DNA of 64,000 nucleotides from Tistlia consotensis USBA 355 (GTDB taxonomy: Bacteria; Pseudomonadota; Alphaproteobacteria; Kiloniellales; DSM-21159): positions 22,296 through 86,295 of the forward strand of contig NZ_FWZX01000030.1 in assembly GCF_900177295.1 (NCBI RefSeq), read 5' to 3'. Below are positions 30,415 through 38,763 of the stretch, piece after piece. Position 1 is the stretch's first letter, and each line of letters starts with the position of its first letter. Below the pieces are notes generated by a model. That model did not search any database and had not been told where the DNA came from. It saw nothing but the letters and a program-made list of their open reading frames with translations. A program made the position numbers and the translations under genes.

Positions 30415-32192
30415 CCGACCAGTCGCGGGCGGGCGCCCTGAACATCCTGCTGCCCTGGACGCTCGCCTCCTACATTCCACTCAACGGGTTCCACCCGCTC
30501 TACCGCAGCCTCGCCAGCATCGAGCCGCGCGACGCGCGCCTGCTGGTGCCCGGTCCCCTGTCGGGCGAGCAGTACCGACAGGCGATCGTGGCCGGGCTCT
30601 ATGCGCCCAACGCCGTCCCGCCGACGCCGGAGTGGGCGCGGAGCGGAGACCGCCATTTCGACTTCCGCGACTACGCCCTTGGGCACGTGCCGTCGGACCT
30701 GCTCTACGCCGGACGGATCAGCGCCGACGTCGAACTGCACCACACCGCGCCGGTCACCAGCGGCACCCGGCCCTTCGTGCTGCAGTTCGAGTCCTTCCTG
30801 CCGGTGTTCTTCCCGCACTTCCAGCAGGGCGGCGGACCGGATCCGCAGCGGGTCGACGCGATCCGGCGCTTCTTCGGGGCGCTCTTCGAGACCGAGAACT
30901 GCCTGGCGGTGACCTCGCACATTCAGTCGAGCCTCGACCAGTTCTCGGACTTCTTCCGCAGCACGAAGATCGACGCCAAGCTGGTCCATCTGCGCAACGG
31001 CATAGACGCCTCCTTCCGGGCCGACGCCGTGGAACGCGCGCCGGATCGCTTCGACTTCCTGTTCATCAACTCGGCACACCAGAACCCGGCCTCCTTCGCG
31101 CTGCGCGGCGGCCCGGCCTGTCTGGCGCTGGCGCTCGACCTGATCCGCGAGGGCCTGCCGGTCCGCTTCCATTTCCGCACGAGGCGGCCGAGCGACGCGG
31201 ACCTCACGGCGTGGGGCATCGACCCGCTGTTCGTCCGACACCAGGAGAACGAGGGCATCGTCTGGATCGAGAGCTATCTGAGCGAACGGAGCCTCGGCCG
31301 GCTGATGGCGCAGAGCCATTTCCTGCTGCTGCCGAGCGCCAACCTCCATTCGGTTTCGATCCTTTCGGCCATGCTGAACGGCACCGTGCCGGTGGTGACC
31401 GACACCTACGGCACCGAGGCCTATGTGACCGACGAGGTGGACGGCGTCGTCCTGACGGGCGTGCGGGACGCCGCCTGGCGCCAGCTCGACGCGCAGCGCC
31501 TCGTCGCCGACGACCACGCCGCCTATCACGCCCTGCGCGCGCCGCTGAGCCGGACGCTGTCCGAGCGGATCCGGGCCCTGATCGGGCAGCCCGAGCGGAT
31601 CGCCGCGCTGTCGGAGGCGGCGCGACGCCGTGCAGAGACGGTCTTCGACGGCCGGGCCTTCGCGGAGGGGCTGGTCGAGCTGGTGCGTGCCCGCCTGCCG
31701 GGCGGCGGCTCGCCGGTCGGTCACCCGCCTCCGGACATCTACGACGTCTCCTGGGGCGAGGAGTGGACGAGCGACCTGTCGCCGGGCCACTTCGACGGCC
31801 CCCCGCACCCGGTGCCGCTGCTCGACACCGGGAGCGGCAGGATCTTCCGCCTGCGCGACCGCCATGTCTTCGTCCCGGACGCGCGCATGCCGGAGACGGC
31901 CCTGCGCCACTGGTCTGAGCTGCATTTCGCGACCGAGCGCTTCGAGACGGAGCAGGCCATCCGGAAGGCGATCTCCGCCGACTTCGAGGTGGTCGTCGAG
32001 GCCGCCCGCATCGAGGCGCTGCGGCAGGTGGCGCTGCGCCAAGCGCCGGCCGGCGTCCCGGCGGCGCCGCCGCCCGCGCTGCCCGGCTCGATCAAGGAGC
32101 TGGTCTACCACGGCCTCAAGACGCGCCCGACCGCGCTGCGCGTGACCCGCACGGCCTACCGGACGCTGCGTCGGCTGGGGATCATGCAATGA
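30411..32192 (+). CDS. GT-B family glycosyltransferase with C-terminal extension
   Basis: A 593-aa predicted cytoplasmic glycosyltransferase. The N-terminal half starts NILLPWTLASYIPLNGFHPLY. A GT-B C-terminal domain is indicated by SERSLGRLMAQSHFLLLPSANLHSVSILSAMLNGTVPVVTD and TYGTEAYVTDEVDGVVL, which includes the acidic donor-binding region. About 170 further residues (from about 425) carry WGEEWTSDLSPGHFDGPPHP, a helical stretch and a basic end. I do not recognise this extension. Length exceeds the usual 370-400 aa for GT4 enzymes. It overlaps both neighbours by three or four bases, so it is part of the same translational chain. Confidence 0.78.
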   Translation: MTDQSRAGALNILLPWTLASYIPLNGFHPLYRSLASIEPRDARLLVPGPLSGEQYRQAIVAGLYAPNAVPPTPEWARSGDRHFDFRDYALGHVPSDLLYAGRISADVELHHTAPVTSGTRPFVLQFESFLPVFFPHFQQGGGPDPQRVDAIRRFFGALFETENCLAVTSHIQSSLDQFSDFFRSTKIDAKLVHLRNGIDASFRADAVERAPDRFDFLFINSAHQNPASFALRGGPACLALALDLIREGLPVRFHFRTRRPSDADLTAWGIDPLFVRHQENEGIVWIESYLSERSLGRLMAQSHFLLLPSANLHSVSILSAMLNGTVPVVTDTYGTEAYVTDEVDGVVLTGVRDAAWRQLDAQRLVADDHAAYHALRAPLSRTLSERIRALIGQPERIAALSEAARRRAETVFDGRAFAEGLVELVRARLPGGGSPVGHPPPDIYDVSWGEEWTSDLSPGHFDGPPHPVPLLDTGSGRIFRLRDRHVFVPDARMPETALRHWSELHFATERFETEQAIRKAISADFEVVVEAARIEALRQVALRQAPAGVPAAPPPALPGSIKELVYHGLKTRPTALRVTRTAYRTLRRLGIMQ

Positions 32193-33178
32193 CCGCGGTC
32201 CACCTCTGCCTGTTCAACAATCCCTTGGCCGGGGTGACCGACCAGGTCTTCTTCCTCGAGGCGGCGCTGCGCAACCGCGGCTTCGCGGTCTCGCTCTCCG
32301 ACCGCCTGCGCGCCGATGCGCTCAACCTGGTCATCGAGAACTACCGGCCGGCCGCCGAGGGCTGCAACTTCCACGAGGCGGTCGGCGCCTTCTGCCGCCG
32401 CTTCGACAAGCGGGTCGGCGTGGTCATGACCGAGCACATCGAGCGCAGGGGCCGTGAGATCCTGTTCGACGGCACGCCGCTCGAGGATCCCGGCTACATC
32501 GGCAACAAGCTCAGCCGCTTCTTCGGCCTTCTGAGCCAGTCGCAGCACGCCTTCGGCTTCTTCACCCTCGGCCCGCTGCCCGAGCTGGAGACCTTCGGCG
32601 ACATCTTCCTCCAGCACGACCTCTATCGGCTGCCCTTCCCGGCACTGGACCTGCCGCCGCCCCGGCGCGAGGAGCCCCCCGCCCGTCCGCTGCGCCGCCG
32701 CTCGGCGTACGACTTCGTCTTCACCGGAGCCATGACCCCCTATCGCGCGGACCTGCTGGCCGGGCTGAACCGCCGCTTCCGCGTGCTGGTCTCGTCCCAG
32801 GTCGCGGAACCGAAGCGCGCCGAGCTCTACGGCCAGGCGGACGTCGCCCTCAACATTCCGCAGGACCCCTCCTGGTCCTGGATCTCGCCGATGCGCGTGA
32901 TGTTCGGGCTGCGCATGGGCCGGCCGACGATCAACGTCGGCGGCTCCCTGCAGCGCGGCGAGTTCGACCGTGCGATCCCGATGGACCTGGAGGCCGAGGC
33001 CGCGCTCGCCGATCCTGCCGGCCTCTACGCCCGGCAGAAGGAAGGCTACCTGCGGCTGGCGCGGGAGGGCGAGAGGCGCTTCCCGGAGCAGGCGTTCCGG
33101 CTCTGGGCGCAAGTCGAGGGGCTCGATCCCGCCGGCCATCGGACCGGGGCAGCCTCGCCGGCCGCCGCGCCGCGCTGA
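32189..33178 (+). CDS. Putative glycosyltransferase (GT-B-like, family not certain)
   Basis: A 329-aa soluble protein without signal peptide. The start AVHLCLFNNPLAGVTDQVFFLEAALRNRGFAVSLSDR suits a GT-B N-terminal Rossmann domain. The C-terminal part (YDFVFTGAMTPYRADLLAGLNRRFRVLVSSQV, ELYGQADVALNIPQDPSWSWISPMRVMFGLRMGRPTINVG) looks like the CgeB/YkvP-like or capsule GT class. No DxD or EX7E motif is obvious. The ATG overlaps the previous gene's stop by four bases. Function as a glycosyltransferase is supported mainly by fold-like pattern and context. Confidence 0.7.
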   Translation: MTAVHLCLFNNPLAGVTDQVFFLEAALRNRGFAVSLSDRLRADALNLVIENYRPAAEGCNFHEAVGAFCRRFDKRVGVVMTEHIERRGREILFDGTPLEDPGYIGNKLSRFFGLLSQSQHAFGFFTLGPLPELETFGDIFLQHDLYRLPFPALDLPPPRREEPPARPLRRRSAYDFVFTGAMTPYRADLLAGLNRRFRVLVSSQVAEPKRAELYGQADVALNIPQDPSWSWISPMRVMFGLRMGRPTINVGGSLQRGEFDRAIPMDLEAEAALADPAGLYARQKEGYLRLAREGERRFPEQAFRLWAQVEGLDPAGHRTGAASPAAAPR

Positions 33179-33203
33179 CCCGCGACGAGGGGAGAGCACG
33201 TCC

Positions 33204-33653
33204 GTGCCGGACCGCCCCGTCCTGCCCGCGAGCCCCCACGAGCCGCCCGGAAGGCCGACTCCTCAGCAGGCGCTCTCGGACCGCCGCTTCGGGCTGCTCC
33301 TGGCGGCAATGGCGCTGGTGCTCGGCATCGGGCGGCCGCTGCTGTCCGGTGCGACGCCCTGGTGGCCGGCCGCCGTCCTGGCGGGGATCCTCGCCGCGGC
33401 GGCGCTGGCGGCGCCGGCGCTGCTGGCGCCCCTCAACCGCTCGGCGCAGCTGGCCGGTCGAAACCTGCGCGCGGCGCTTTCCGTCGCCGCCATGGCGGCC
33501 CTCTTCTTCGGCCTCGTCACCCCGCTGGCCGCCGCGATGCGGCTCTCCGGCCGTCGGCCGCTGGCGCTCCGGCGGGACGCCTCGGCCGCCACCTACTGGA
33601 TTCCGCGCGACCCTCCGGGACCGTCCGGAGACAGCCTGCGACGGCCGTTCTAG
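33204..33653 (+). CDS. SxtJ-family small membrane protein
   Basis: A 149-aa protein with about three hydrophobic segments (RFGLLLAAMALVLGIG, VLAGILAAAALAAPALLAPL, LSVAAMAALFFGLVTPLAAAM) and a polar C-terminus (TYWIPRDPPG). That layout and the YWIPRD-like end match SxtJ proteins, which are found beside carbamoyltransferases and DUF5989 proteins. Both partners occur here but in the opposite operon (35779-37820). The GTG at 33204 has GGGGAG upstream. It is the last gene of the plus operon, 45 bp from the convergent sulfotransferase gene. Function unknown. Confidence 0.75.
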   Translation: MPDRPVLPASPHEPPGRPTPQQALSDRRFGLLLAAMALVLGIGRPLLSGATPWWPAAVLAGILAAAALAAPALLAPLNRSAQLAGRNLRAALSVAAMAALFFGLVTPLAAAMRLSGRRPLALRRDASAATYWIPRDPPGPSGDSLRRPF

Positions 33654-33698
33654 GGACCCGCGCCCGCGCCGTCCGCGAACGCCGACGACCGCGCCCCC

Positions 33699-35639
33699 TC
33701 AGGCGGCAGCCTCGCCGAGATAGGCGAGGATGTCGGCCGGCGCGCCGGCGAGATCCACCGGCTGTTGCCCGTCGGGCTCCGCGTGCTCCGGCCGGGCGGC
33801 CTCGGCCGGCGCCTCGGGCAGCTCCAGCGCGGCCGCCCAACGCCGCAGGTGGTCGCCGGCCTCGCGCTCGAAGAAATAGCGCAGGAAGGTCTCCAGGGAG
33901 AAGCGCACGGCCTCGGGGTGGTCGGGCTGCTCGTCGGGCCCGATCTCGACATGGCCGATCCGCCGCGGGATGAGGTAGGCCGAGTCGCCGTAGAGCACCA
34001 GGTTCGTGTCGTCGGCGGCGAAGACGACCTGCGGGGCGCGCCGGCACAGGCCGTGAATGGCGTCGCAGATCGCGGCGAGCAGGGCTGCCGGGTCGTCCGC
34101 CGCGAGGATCGTCGACTGGCAGGGAATCGCCGTCTCCCCGTCGCGCCTGAAAGCGTAGTAGCGCCGGCCGTCGGAGACGACGGCGAACAGCCAGAAGTCG
34201 CCGAGGCTGCGGAAGCGGCGGTGCCGCGCCTGGACCTCGGCGGACCGGACGCGGGCCCTCAGCGAGCCGAAATCCGCCGCCAGCTCGCGCAGCTCGCCGA
34301 GGGCCACCGCCGTCTCCGGCAGCAGGGCGCAATGGCGGCACAGCGTCGCGAAGACCGCGGGCAGCGCGGCCGAGTGCCGTCCGGTGCTCCAGACGAGGCT
34401 GGCGCCGAGGCGGGCGACGGGCGCCGGCGGCGAGTCGAAGCCGAGGGGACGCCGGCGGAGCGTGGCATGGCGCTGCGGCCAGTGGGCGGAGGCCCGATCC
34501 GGGTCGTAGCCGAAGTCCTCGCAGCGCCGCCGGAGCTCCGGGTGGCCGTCGAGAAAGGCCCTGTGGTCCGGCAGCTCGTCCGCGAAGGCGTCGAGCCGGC
34601 CGCGCCGGAAGGTCGGGCTTCGGCGGTCGTAGATGCCCGCCGCGTAGTCCCGCGGGTCGCCGGGAATCTGGAGCTTGAGCTGCAGCGACCAGATCAGCTG
34701 GCGCTGGATCGCGGCGTCGCCGCCGCCCTCGGCACCGACCAGCTCCTCGAAGGACACCGGCAGGACGTTGGCGAGGCGCAGCCAGCCGGGATACTCGCCC
34801 AGGCGCTCGACCAGGCTGATCAGCGCGATGCCGCGCACCAGGTCGTGGCAGATGCTCTCGGTGTCCTCGAAGGTCGAGAAATAGTGTCCCAGGATGTGGC
34901 GCTTGCTGTCCCGATAGGCCCAGGCCTCCGAGATCATGACGCCGAGCGGATTGCGGTAGGAGAAGACGATCGGCAGCTCGAGGATGCGGGTCCGCCGGAT
35001 GCCCATGCCCGACAGCACCTCGAAGAGGCGCGAGAACGGCATGTGGAACGAGGGCTCGGCCATCGGGTAGACGACGCCGCCCGGCAGCGCCGGCGAGTCC
35101 GGCGAGAAAAGCCTGACCACGTGCTCGCCGAGCTGGCGGTCGCGCAGCAGCTCGTTCGCGACCCCGCGCCGGAGATTGAGCTCCTTCCTCGGGTCGCGGA
35201 AGATCTCGTAGCCGAAGGCCTGGAGCAGGGCGAGCGCCAGGTGGGTCCCGGACTTCGGGACGCTCGAAAACAGCAGCGGCCGCTGGCTGTAGTGCCACGC
35301 CGTCTTCAGGCAGAGCAGCTCGGCGTCGGGCCGCTCGACGTAGTCCATCAGGATCGAGCCGAGGGCCGGACCGGCCGTCTCGATCACGACGACGAGCTCG
35401 TCGGCCGCCGGCGCATCGGGCCCCCGAGTCGTCGGAGCCTCCGGGCCTGCCATCTCCACTTCGGTCAGGTCCCGGGGGTCGAGCGTCACCGTGGCGCCGA
35501 GCGAGCGGGCCAGCTCGACCATGTCACGCCTCGCCGCGGGCGCGAGGGTGCCGCGCAGTACGAGAAGCCGGGGCCGCTCGAGCACGGCGTCGCGCACCGC
35601 GCCCAGCAACGCGTCGAAAGTGTCGAAGAAGCGTAGCAC
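33699..35639 (-). CDS. Sulfotransferase-domain protein, large
   Basis: A 646-aa protein with a PAPS-dependent sulfotransferase-like domain. The 5'-phosphosulfate loop is FSSVPKSGTHLALALL (about 126-137), and a later SYRNPLGVMISEAWAYRDS resembles the 3'-phosphate-binding RNP/DxxVS region. About 110 residues precede it (RFFDTFDALLGAV...) and about 280 follow, none of which I recognise. The C-terminal half includes WLFAVVSDGRRYYAFRRDGE and an Ala-rich tail. The GTG at 35639 was chosen for its strong GGAGGAAGG. A TTG at 35723 is an alternative. It is the last gene of the minus operon. It would sulfate a glycan or lipid. Confidence 0.8.
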   Translation of the reverse strand: MLRFFDTFDALLGAVRDAVLERPRLLVLRGTLAPAARRDMVELARSLGATVTLDPRDLTEVEMAGPEAPTTRGPDAPAADELVVVIETAGPALGSILMDYVERPDAELLCLKTAWHYSQRPLLFSSVPKSGTHLALALLQAFGYEIFRDPRKELNLRRGVANELLRDRQLGEHVVRLFSPDSPALPGGVVYPMAEPSFHMPFSRLFEVLSGMGIRRTRILELPIVFSYRNPLGVMISEAWAYRDSKRHILGHYFSTFEDTESICHDLVRGIALISLVERLGEYPGWLRLANVLPVSFEELVGAEGGGDAAIQRQLIWSLQLKLQIPGDPRDYAAGIYDRRSPTFRRGRLDAFADELPDHRAFLDGHPELRRRCEDFGYDPDRASAHWPQRHATLRRRPLGFDSPPAPVARLGASLVWSTGRHSAALPAVFATLCRHCALLPETAVALGELRELAADFGSLRARVRSAEVQARHRRFRSLGDFWLFAVVSDGRRYYAFRRDGETAIPCQSTILAADDPAALLAAICDAIHGLCRRAPQVVFAADDTNLVLYGDSAYLIPRRIGHVEIGPDEQPDHPEAVRFSLETFLRYFFEREAGDHLRRWAAALELPEAPAEAARPEHAEPDGQQPVDLAGAPADILAYLGEAAA

Positions 35640-35778
35640 GCCTCGGGCCTTCCTCCAGGTCGCCAAGCGCCCGGACGGCGCCGTCCGGGAGTGCCTCAGA
35701 GATAGACGGAATCCACCGCCCAAGCCAATGCCGAGCGCGCTGCCCGACTCCCCGGAGGCGGCCGGTCGGCCGGCCTTC

Positions 35779-37617
35779 TCAGTCCGGCTCGACGACGTCC
35801 CGCTGGTCGTGGCGGAGCGCGGCCGGCTGCTCAGCCTTCTCCAGCACGCAATTGCCGACGACCAGGCGGTCGATGCCCGTTCCCATGAAGCAGCGGAAGG
35901 CGTCCTCCGGCGTGGCGACCATCGGCTCGCCGCGGACGTTGAAGCTGGTGTTGACCAGGATCGGGCAGCCGGTGCGCTCCCCGAACGCCTCGATCAGGGC
36001 GTGGAAGCGCGGATTGGTTTCCCGCGACACGGTCTGGACCCGGGCCGAGCCGTCGACGTGGGTGACCGCCGGGATCGTCGAGTGCGGGACGCCGAGCCGC
36101 GCCAGCCCTTCGAGCGCGGCTCCCGCCGGCTCGGCGACGCGATGGCGCTCCTGCACGGGCACGACCAGGAGCATGTAGGGCGACGGCCGATCGAGCTCGA
36201 ACCAGGCGCCGGCCTCCTCCTCGAGCACGGCCGGGGCGAAGGGCCGGAAGGACTCGCGGAACTTGGTTCTCAGGTTCAGGGCCTGCTGCATCTCCGGCGC
36301 GCGCGGATCGGCCAGGATCGAGCGGTTGCCGAGCGCGCGCGGTCCGAATTCCCCGGCGCCCTGGAACCAGCCGACGATGCGCCCGCCGGCCAGGGCCCGG
36401 GCCGTGTCCGCGATCAGCTCGCGGTCGCCGAGCACCGCGAAGCGCGCGCCGAGGGCCGCGAGCCGGCGCTCGACGTCCGGCTGCTCGAACGCCGGTCCGA
36501 GCAGGGCGCCGCGCATGCCGTCGCCGCCCCCGGCCGGGGCGCGCGGTCCTTCCAGGGTCAGGTGGTAGCCGGCCAGGGCGGCGCCCAGCGCGCCGCCGGC
36601 GTCGCCGGCCGCCGGCTGGACCCAGACCTCGTCGAAGCGCCCGTCCCGGACGACGCGGCCGTTGGCGACCGCATTGAGGGCGACGCCGCCGGCGAGGCAG
36701 AGGTGACGGGCACCGGTCTCGCGGGCGAGCGCGCGGGTCAGCCGCAGCACCGCCTCCTCGAGCGCCGCCTGGACCGAGGCGGCGAGGTCGAGATGGCGCC
36801 GGGTCAGCGGTTCCTCTGGCGCCCGCGGCGGTCCGCCGAACAGCGCGTCGAAGCGCCGGCTGGTCATGGTGCTGCCGGCGCAGTAGTCGAAGTAGGACTG
36901 GTCCAGCCGGAAGGTCCCGTCCTCCTTCAGGTCGATCAGATGGTCGAGGATGCGGCGCAGGTAGACCGGCTCGCCGTAGGGCGCCAGGCCCATGACCTTG
37001 TACTCCCCGGCATTGACCCGGAAGCCGAGGTGATGGGTGAAGGCCGAGTACAGCAGGCCCAGCGAATGCGGGAAGTGGAGCTCGCGCAGCACCGCCAGCG
37101 ACCGGCCGGCGCCCTCGGCGACCGACGTCGTCGCCCATTCGCCGACGCCGTCCAGGGTCAGCACCAGGGCGTTCTCGAACGGCGAGGGATAGAACGCACT
37201 GGCGGCGTGGCTCAGGTGATGTTCCGAGAACAGCAGCGGCGGCAGCCGGCTGCTGCGCCCGGAGCCCGAAAGGGTTCTCAGCTCGCGCCGCAGCAGGTCC
37301 TTCTGGAACAGCTTCTCGCGCAGCCAGACCGGCATGGCGCGCCGGAACGAGGCAAAGCCCCGCGGCGCGGTCGTCAGATAGGTCTCGAGCAGCCGCTCGA
37401 ACTTGAGGAAGGGCTTGTCGTAGAACACCACGGCCGCCAGCCGCTCGAGGCTGGTTCCGCCGGCCTCCAGGCAATGGGCGATCGCGGCGCGCGGGAAGGC
37501 GGCGTCGTGCTTGCGGCGGCTGAAGGCCTCCTCCTGCACCGCGGCGACGACCCGTCCGTCGCGGACCAGCGCGGCGGCGCTGTCGTGATAGAAGGCGGAG
37601 ATGCCCAGGACGTCCAC
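35779..37617 (-). CDS. Carbamoyltransferase (NodU/CmcH/TobZ family)
   Basis: A 612-aa O-carbamoyltransferase, which uses carbamoyl phosphate and ATP to carbamoylate hydroxyls, typically on sugars. The N-terminal Kae1-like domain shows ISAFYHDSAAALV, the iron/metal motif EHHLSHAAS (132-140), LDGVGEWATTS and CLAGGVALNAVANG. The C-terminal YrdC-like carbamoyl domain shows GRIVGWFQGAGEFGPRALGNRSILADPR and NTSFNVRGEPMV. All main motifs are intact and the length is normal. The GTG at 37617 follows GGAGGGAG. It lies between the DUF5989 gene (53 bp upstream) and the sulfotransferase gene. Confidence 0.93.
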   Translation of the reverse strand: MDVLGISAFYHDSAAALVRDGRVVAAVQEEAFSRRKHDAAFPRAAIAHCLEAGGTSLERLAAVVFYDKPFLKFERLLETYLTTAPRGFASFRRAMPVWLREKLFQKDLLRRELRTLSGSGRSSRLPPLLFSEHHLSHAASAFYPSPFENALVLTLDGVGEWATTSVAEGAGRSLAVLRELHFPHSLGLLYSAFTHHLGFRVNAGEYKVMGLAPYGEPVYLRRILDHLIDLKEDGTFRLDQSYFDYCAGSTMTSRRFDALFGGPPRAPEEPLTRRHLDLAASVQAALEEAVLRLTRALARETGARHLCLAGGVALNAVANGRVVRDGRFDEVWVQPAAGDAGGALGAALAGYHLTLEGPRAPAGGGDGMRGALLGPAFEQPDVERRLAALGARFAVLGDRELIADTARALAGGRIVGWFQGAGEFGPRALGNRSILADPRAPEMQQALNLRTKFRESFRPFAPAVLEEEAGAWFELDRPSPYMLLVVPVQERHRVAEPAGAALEGLARLGVPHSTIPAVTHVDGSARVQTVSRETNPRFHALIEAFGERTGCPILVNTSFNVRGEPMVATPEDAFRCFMGTGIDRLVVGNCVLEKAEQPAALRHDQRDVVEPD

Positions 37618-37670
37618 GGCTGCCCGCTCCCTCCGGCCCGCCCATCGCCGAGCCCGTTGTGCCACCCGGC

Positions 37671-37820
37671 TCAGAACAGCGTGTAGAGAAAGGGCGCGAC
37701 CGTCGATCCCTGGCCGACCAGCGCGAGGCCGGCGAACAGCAGCATGACGAGGATGATCGGCAGCAGCCAGAACTTCCGCCGCACGCGCAGGAAGGCCCAG
37801 AGATCGCTGAGGAAGCTCAT
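37671..37820 (-). CDS. DUF5989-family 49-aa membrane peptide
   Basis: A very short gene read directly from the sequence. The product begins MSFLSDLWAFLRVRRKFWLL, continues with one membrane helix (PIILVMLLFAGLALVGQ) and ends GSTVAPFLYTLF. The FLxxRKKxWLxP...VAPFIYTLF pattern is that of DUF5989 peptides, regularly encoded beside NodU-type carbamoyltransferases and SxtJ proteins. The carbamoyltransferase gene follows 53 bp downstream. Function is unknown. It could anchor or assist the carbamoyltransferase at the membrane. Confidence 0.85.
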   Translation of the reverse strand: MSFLSDLWAFLRVRRKFWLLPIILVMLLFAGLALVGQGSTVAPFLYTLF

Positions 37821-37884
37821 CACGGTCGCCCCGGGATCGATGGTCGGCTGCCGGGACCAGCACTAGAGAAGGCCGTCGCGCCGT

Positions 37885-38763
37885 TCAAGGCTTCAGCGCC
37901 CTGCGCAGGCGTCGGCGGGCCCGCGCCGGCAGCTCGCTGCCTCGCCCGTGCAGCGCCAGCCCGAGCGCCAGGAGGCCGAACGCGCCCGGCAGGCGCCCGG
38001 CGGCGAGCCGGGCGAAGGCGCGCTCGATGAGCACGGCGCCCGCGAAGCTCCCCAGTCGGCGCAGCCCCTCCTTGCGGACTCTCGGCGCATGCCGGTGCCA
38101 GATCAGCGCGGCGGCCCGGTCGACGGCCTCGACGCCGGCGAAGTCGTGGACGTGCACGACCGCCAGCGGCTCGGGCACGACCAGGAAGTCGTCCGACTCC
38201 CTGAAGCGCAGCAGCCACTCCCAGTCGTCCAGCCGCTCCAGCCGTTCCTCGAAGGGCCCGTAGCGCTCGAAGGCCGCCCGGGCGATCACCGCGGTCGAGC
38301 CCGGACTCTGGGTGCAGCCGGCGAGGATGACGTCGCGGCAGGACGGGCTGGTCCGCGGGACACGGACCTCGGTCCCCGCCGCGCCGCGATCCAGCAGCGC
38401 GGCGGTCAGGGCCATGGACAGCCCCGGCCCCGCCGCCGCGAGCGCGGCGAGCTGGGCGCCGAGCTTGCCGGGCCGCCACTCGTCGTCGGAGTCGAGAAAC
38501 GCCAGCCAGGGTCCGCGGGCCTCGGCGATCGCGGTGTTGCGCGCGGCGGCAGCACCTCGCCGCTCGGGGTGGCGCAGCACCCTCAGGCGGGAGTCCGGGC
38601 GGAAGGGCGCGAGCGCTGCCTCCAGTCCGTCGGACGAGCCGTCGTCGACCAGCACCACCTCGAGCGCCGGTCCCTGCTGGCCGAGAGCGCTGGCCAGCGC
38701 CGCGCCGACCGTCGCGGCGCGGTTGTAGACGGGCAGGATGACGCTGACCTCCGGCGCGCTCAT
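37885..38763 (-). CDS. GT2 family glycosyltransferase (1)
   Basis: A 292-aa inverting GT-A enzyme. It starts MSAPEVSVILPVYNRAATVGAALASAL, has VLVDDGSSDGLEAAL, and the metal-binding DxD is FLDSDDEWRPGKL near residue 92. Acceptor-side features are ERLDDWEWLLRF. The C-terminal 80 residues are helical and basic. The ATG overlaps the end of the preceding GT2 gene by four bases. It would transfer one sugar during assembly of the repeat unit on the cytoplasmic face. Donor and linkage are unknown. Confidence 0.9.
   Translation of the reverse strand: MSAPEVSVILPVYNRAATVGAALASALGQQGPALEVVLVDDGSSDGLEAALAPFRPDSRLRVLRHPERRGAAAARNTAIAEARGPWLAFLDSDDEWRPGKLGAQLAALAAAGPGLSMALTAALLDRGAAGTEVRVPRTSPSCRDVILAGCTQSPGSTAVIARAAFERYGPFEERLERLDDWEWLLRFRESDDFLVVPEPLAVVHVHDFAGVEAVDRAAALIWHRHAPRVRKEGLRRLGSFAGAVLIERAFARLAAGRLPGAFGLLALGLALHGRGSELPARARRRLRRALKP

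Noticed and set aside
35491..37686. 731-codon plus-strand frame opposite the carbamoyltransferase
   Set aside because: The minus strand has every carbamoyltransferase motif; the plus frame has none.
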